Origin: Pseudoruegeria sp039972875
GTDB taxonomy: Bacteria > Pseudomonadota > Alphaproteobacteria > Rhodobacterales > Rhodobacteraceae
DNA length: 64,000 bases
Assembly (NCBI GenBank): GCA_039972875.1
Contig: JBDWMA010000054.1
Location: 62,001 to 126,000, forward strand
Direction of reading: 5' to 3'
Positions 62,875 to 64,000 of this stretch are shown here, piece after piece; positions within the stretch are counted from its first letter, which is position 1, and the number at the start of each line of letters is the position of its first letter. Under the pieces are notes generated by a model. That model was given only the letters and a program-made list of their open reading frames with translations, was not told the origin of the DNA and did no database searches. A program made the translations under genes and the position numbers.

Positions 62875-64000
62875 CTAAGCCCGACGTGACGATAGATTAG
62901 CCACGCCAAGAACATCCAAAACTTTGGCCTCGATCTCCAGGGCATTCATCCCAGCAGAGGCATACATATCTGCAGGGCTGGCATGATCGATAAACGTATC
63001 CGGGAATACCATAGAACGATATTTCAGACCGTGGTCAAACACGCCTTCATCCGCAAGCAACTGCGCCACATGGCTGCCAAATCCGCCAGTTGCCCCTTCT
63101 TCGATGGTGATCAACGCCTCATGATCCGCAGCCAGTTTCAGGATTAATTCCCGATCCAACGGTTTTGCGAAACGGGCATCGGCAATTGTCGGCGTAATGC
63201 CTTTGGCGGCCAGCGCCTCGCAGGCCTTTTCAACCTCTGCCAGACGGGTTCCAAAGGACAAAATCGCAACTTTATGACCCTCACGGATCATCCGGCCTTT
63301 ACCAATTTCCAATGGCTCACCGCGTTCGGGCATTTCAACCCCAACGCCTTCGCCTCTTGGAAAACGAAAGGCCGACGGTCGATCGTTAATGCTGGCAGCA
63401 GTGGCCACCATATGTACCAACTCTGCCTCATCAGCGGCGGCCATCACGACGAATTCTGGCAAGTTAGCCAAAAACGCGATATCAAAGGACCCCGCATGAG
63501 TAGCGCCGTCTGCACCGACAAGCCCGGCCCGATCAATAGCAAAGCGCACAGGCAACCGTTGGATTGCAACATCATGAACAACTTGATCATAGCCCCGTTG
63601 CAAAAAGGTCGAATACATCGCGCAAAAGGGCTTCATCCCGCCAGCAGCCAAGGCCGCGCTAAAAGTTACGCCATGTTGTTCGGCAATACCAACGTCGAAA
63701 CAACGACTGGGATATCGTTCAGCAAATAGGTTCAACCCGGTGCCATCTGGCATCGCCGCAGTTACGGCTACAATCTTATCATCATCGGCAGCCTGTTTCA
63801 GCAGGCTATCAGCAAATACCTTTGTATAGCTTGGCGCATTGCTGGGGGCTTTGTCCTGTTTACCAGTGATAACATCAAACTTTGCCGTAGCGTGACCTCG
63901 ATCCGGCGCGTTTTCTGCCGGATGATACCCTTTGCCCTTTTTTGTGATGGCATGAATCAGAATGGGGCCTGTCGCACGTGCGCGGACCGTGCGCAGTACG
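62875..64000 (-). CDS. dxs: 1-deoxy-D-xylulose-5-phosphate synthase (5' end outside window)
   Basis: The C-terminal 375 residues of DXS, which makes DXP from pyruvate and glyceraldehyde 3-phosphate for isoprenoids and thiamine. The frame runs open to base 64000. Visible parts are GPILIHAITKKGKGY, the linker DVITGKQDKAP, AAMPDGTGLN, the pyrimidine-domain motif GIAEQHGVTFSAALA with its Glu, DRAGLVGADGATHAG and the C-terminal transketolase domain (EEGATGGFGSHVAQLL). The N-terminal half is off the window. Confidence 0.97.
   Translation of the reverse strand, partial: VLRTVRARATGPILIHAITKKGKGYHPAENAPDRGHATAKFDVITGKQDKAPSNAPSYTKVFADSLLKQAADDDKIVAVTAAMPDGTGLNLFAERYPSRCFDVGIAEQHGVTFSAALAAGGMKPFCAMYSTFLQRGYDQVVHDVAIQRLPVRFAIDRAGLVGADGATHAGSFDIAFLANLPEFVVMAAADEAELVHMVATAASINDRPSAFRFPRGEGVGVEMPERGEPLEIGKGRMIREGHKVAILSFGTRLAEVEKACEALAAKGITPTIADARFAKPLDRELILKLAADHEALITIEEGATGGFGSHVAQLLADEGVFDHGLKYRSMVFPDTFIDHASPADMYASAGMNALEIEAKVLDVLGVANLSSRRA

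Overview
The window is a stretch of chromosome from an alphaproteobacterium, most likely the Roseobacter group of Rhodobacteraceae. The evidence is the atpI-B-E-X-F order of the ATP synthase F0 operon, the petABC (Rieske, cytochrome b, cytochrome c1) operon with a Rieske protein that starts at GTG, a RibH2-type lumazine synthase behind an FMN riboswitch, paired FAD/GcvT demethylases and many short overlapping operons. Coding density is high. There is one tRNA gene (tRNA-Lys, TTT) and no insertion sequence, phage or CRISPR array that I could recognise.

Layout. 1-2795: end of a sugar operon (probable KDPGal aldolase tail, SMP-30 lactonase, GH42 beta-galactosidase). 2921-4445: LysR regulator and an IalB-like exported protein. 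4474-9915: urate/allantoin degradation island (degenerate NodB-fold protein, HiuH, PuuE-UraD fusion, ureidoglycine aminohydrolase, ureidoglycolate lyase, NCS2 permease). 10010-12754: TPR protein and two membrane proteins. 13105-19955: XRE-cupin regulator followed by a tight operon of two DMGDH-like FAD/GcvT enzymes, a homocysteine S-methyltransferase and a PPOX-like flavoprotein, which looks like an N-methyl one-carbon catabolic unit. 20085-23799: FAD oxidoreductase, TupBC-like ABC transporter without its binding protein, tandem DUF302 protein. 23928-28484: polA, zf-CHCC protein, orphan ABC ATPase, HinT. 28490-31031: GT14 glycosyltransferase and a divergent sulfotransferase. 31154-34771: adenosine kinase, nth, Ada-like protein, two lipoproteins. 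34880-38394: GntR regulator and the atp F0 operon. 38773-42720: orphan outer-membrane factor, exported alpha/beta hydrolase, membrane-bound AraC regulator.

43406-50268: tRNA-Lys, dapF-mtaB-GST operon, adenine deaminase, AMP nucleosidase, HU. 50399-53369: CcdA plus a Tat-type thioredoxin, then aroC and an HD hydrolase. 53499-56214: petABC. 56630-58321: a protein made almost only of RTX repeats. 58343-64000: GST, small membrane protein, PaiB-like protein, FMN riboswitch with ribH2, an ArsR-SRPBCC-YCII operon, an SDR protein and the 3' part of dxs.

Purine metabolism is a theme: adenosine kinase, AMP nucleosidase and adenine deaminase feed purines towards hypoxanthine, and the 4.4-9.9 kb island takes hydroxyisourate to glyoxylate. 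Xanthine dehydrogenase, a urate oxidase and an allantoate amidohydrolase are not in the window. No wholly new defence or mobile system is evident. The best leads are the demethylase operon, the NodB-fold protein paired with HiuH, the orphan RTX protein and several operator-like palindromes.
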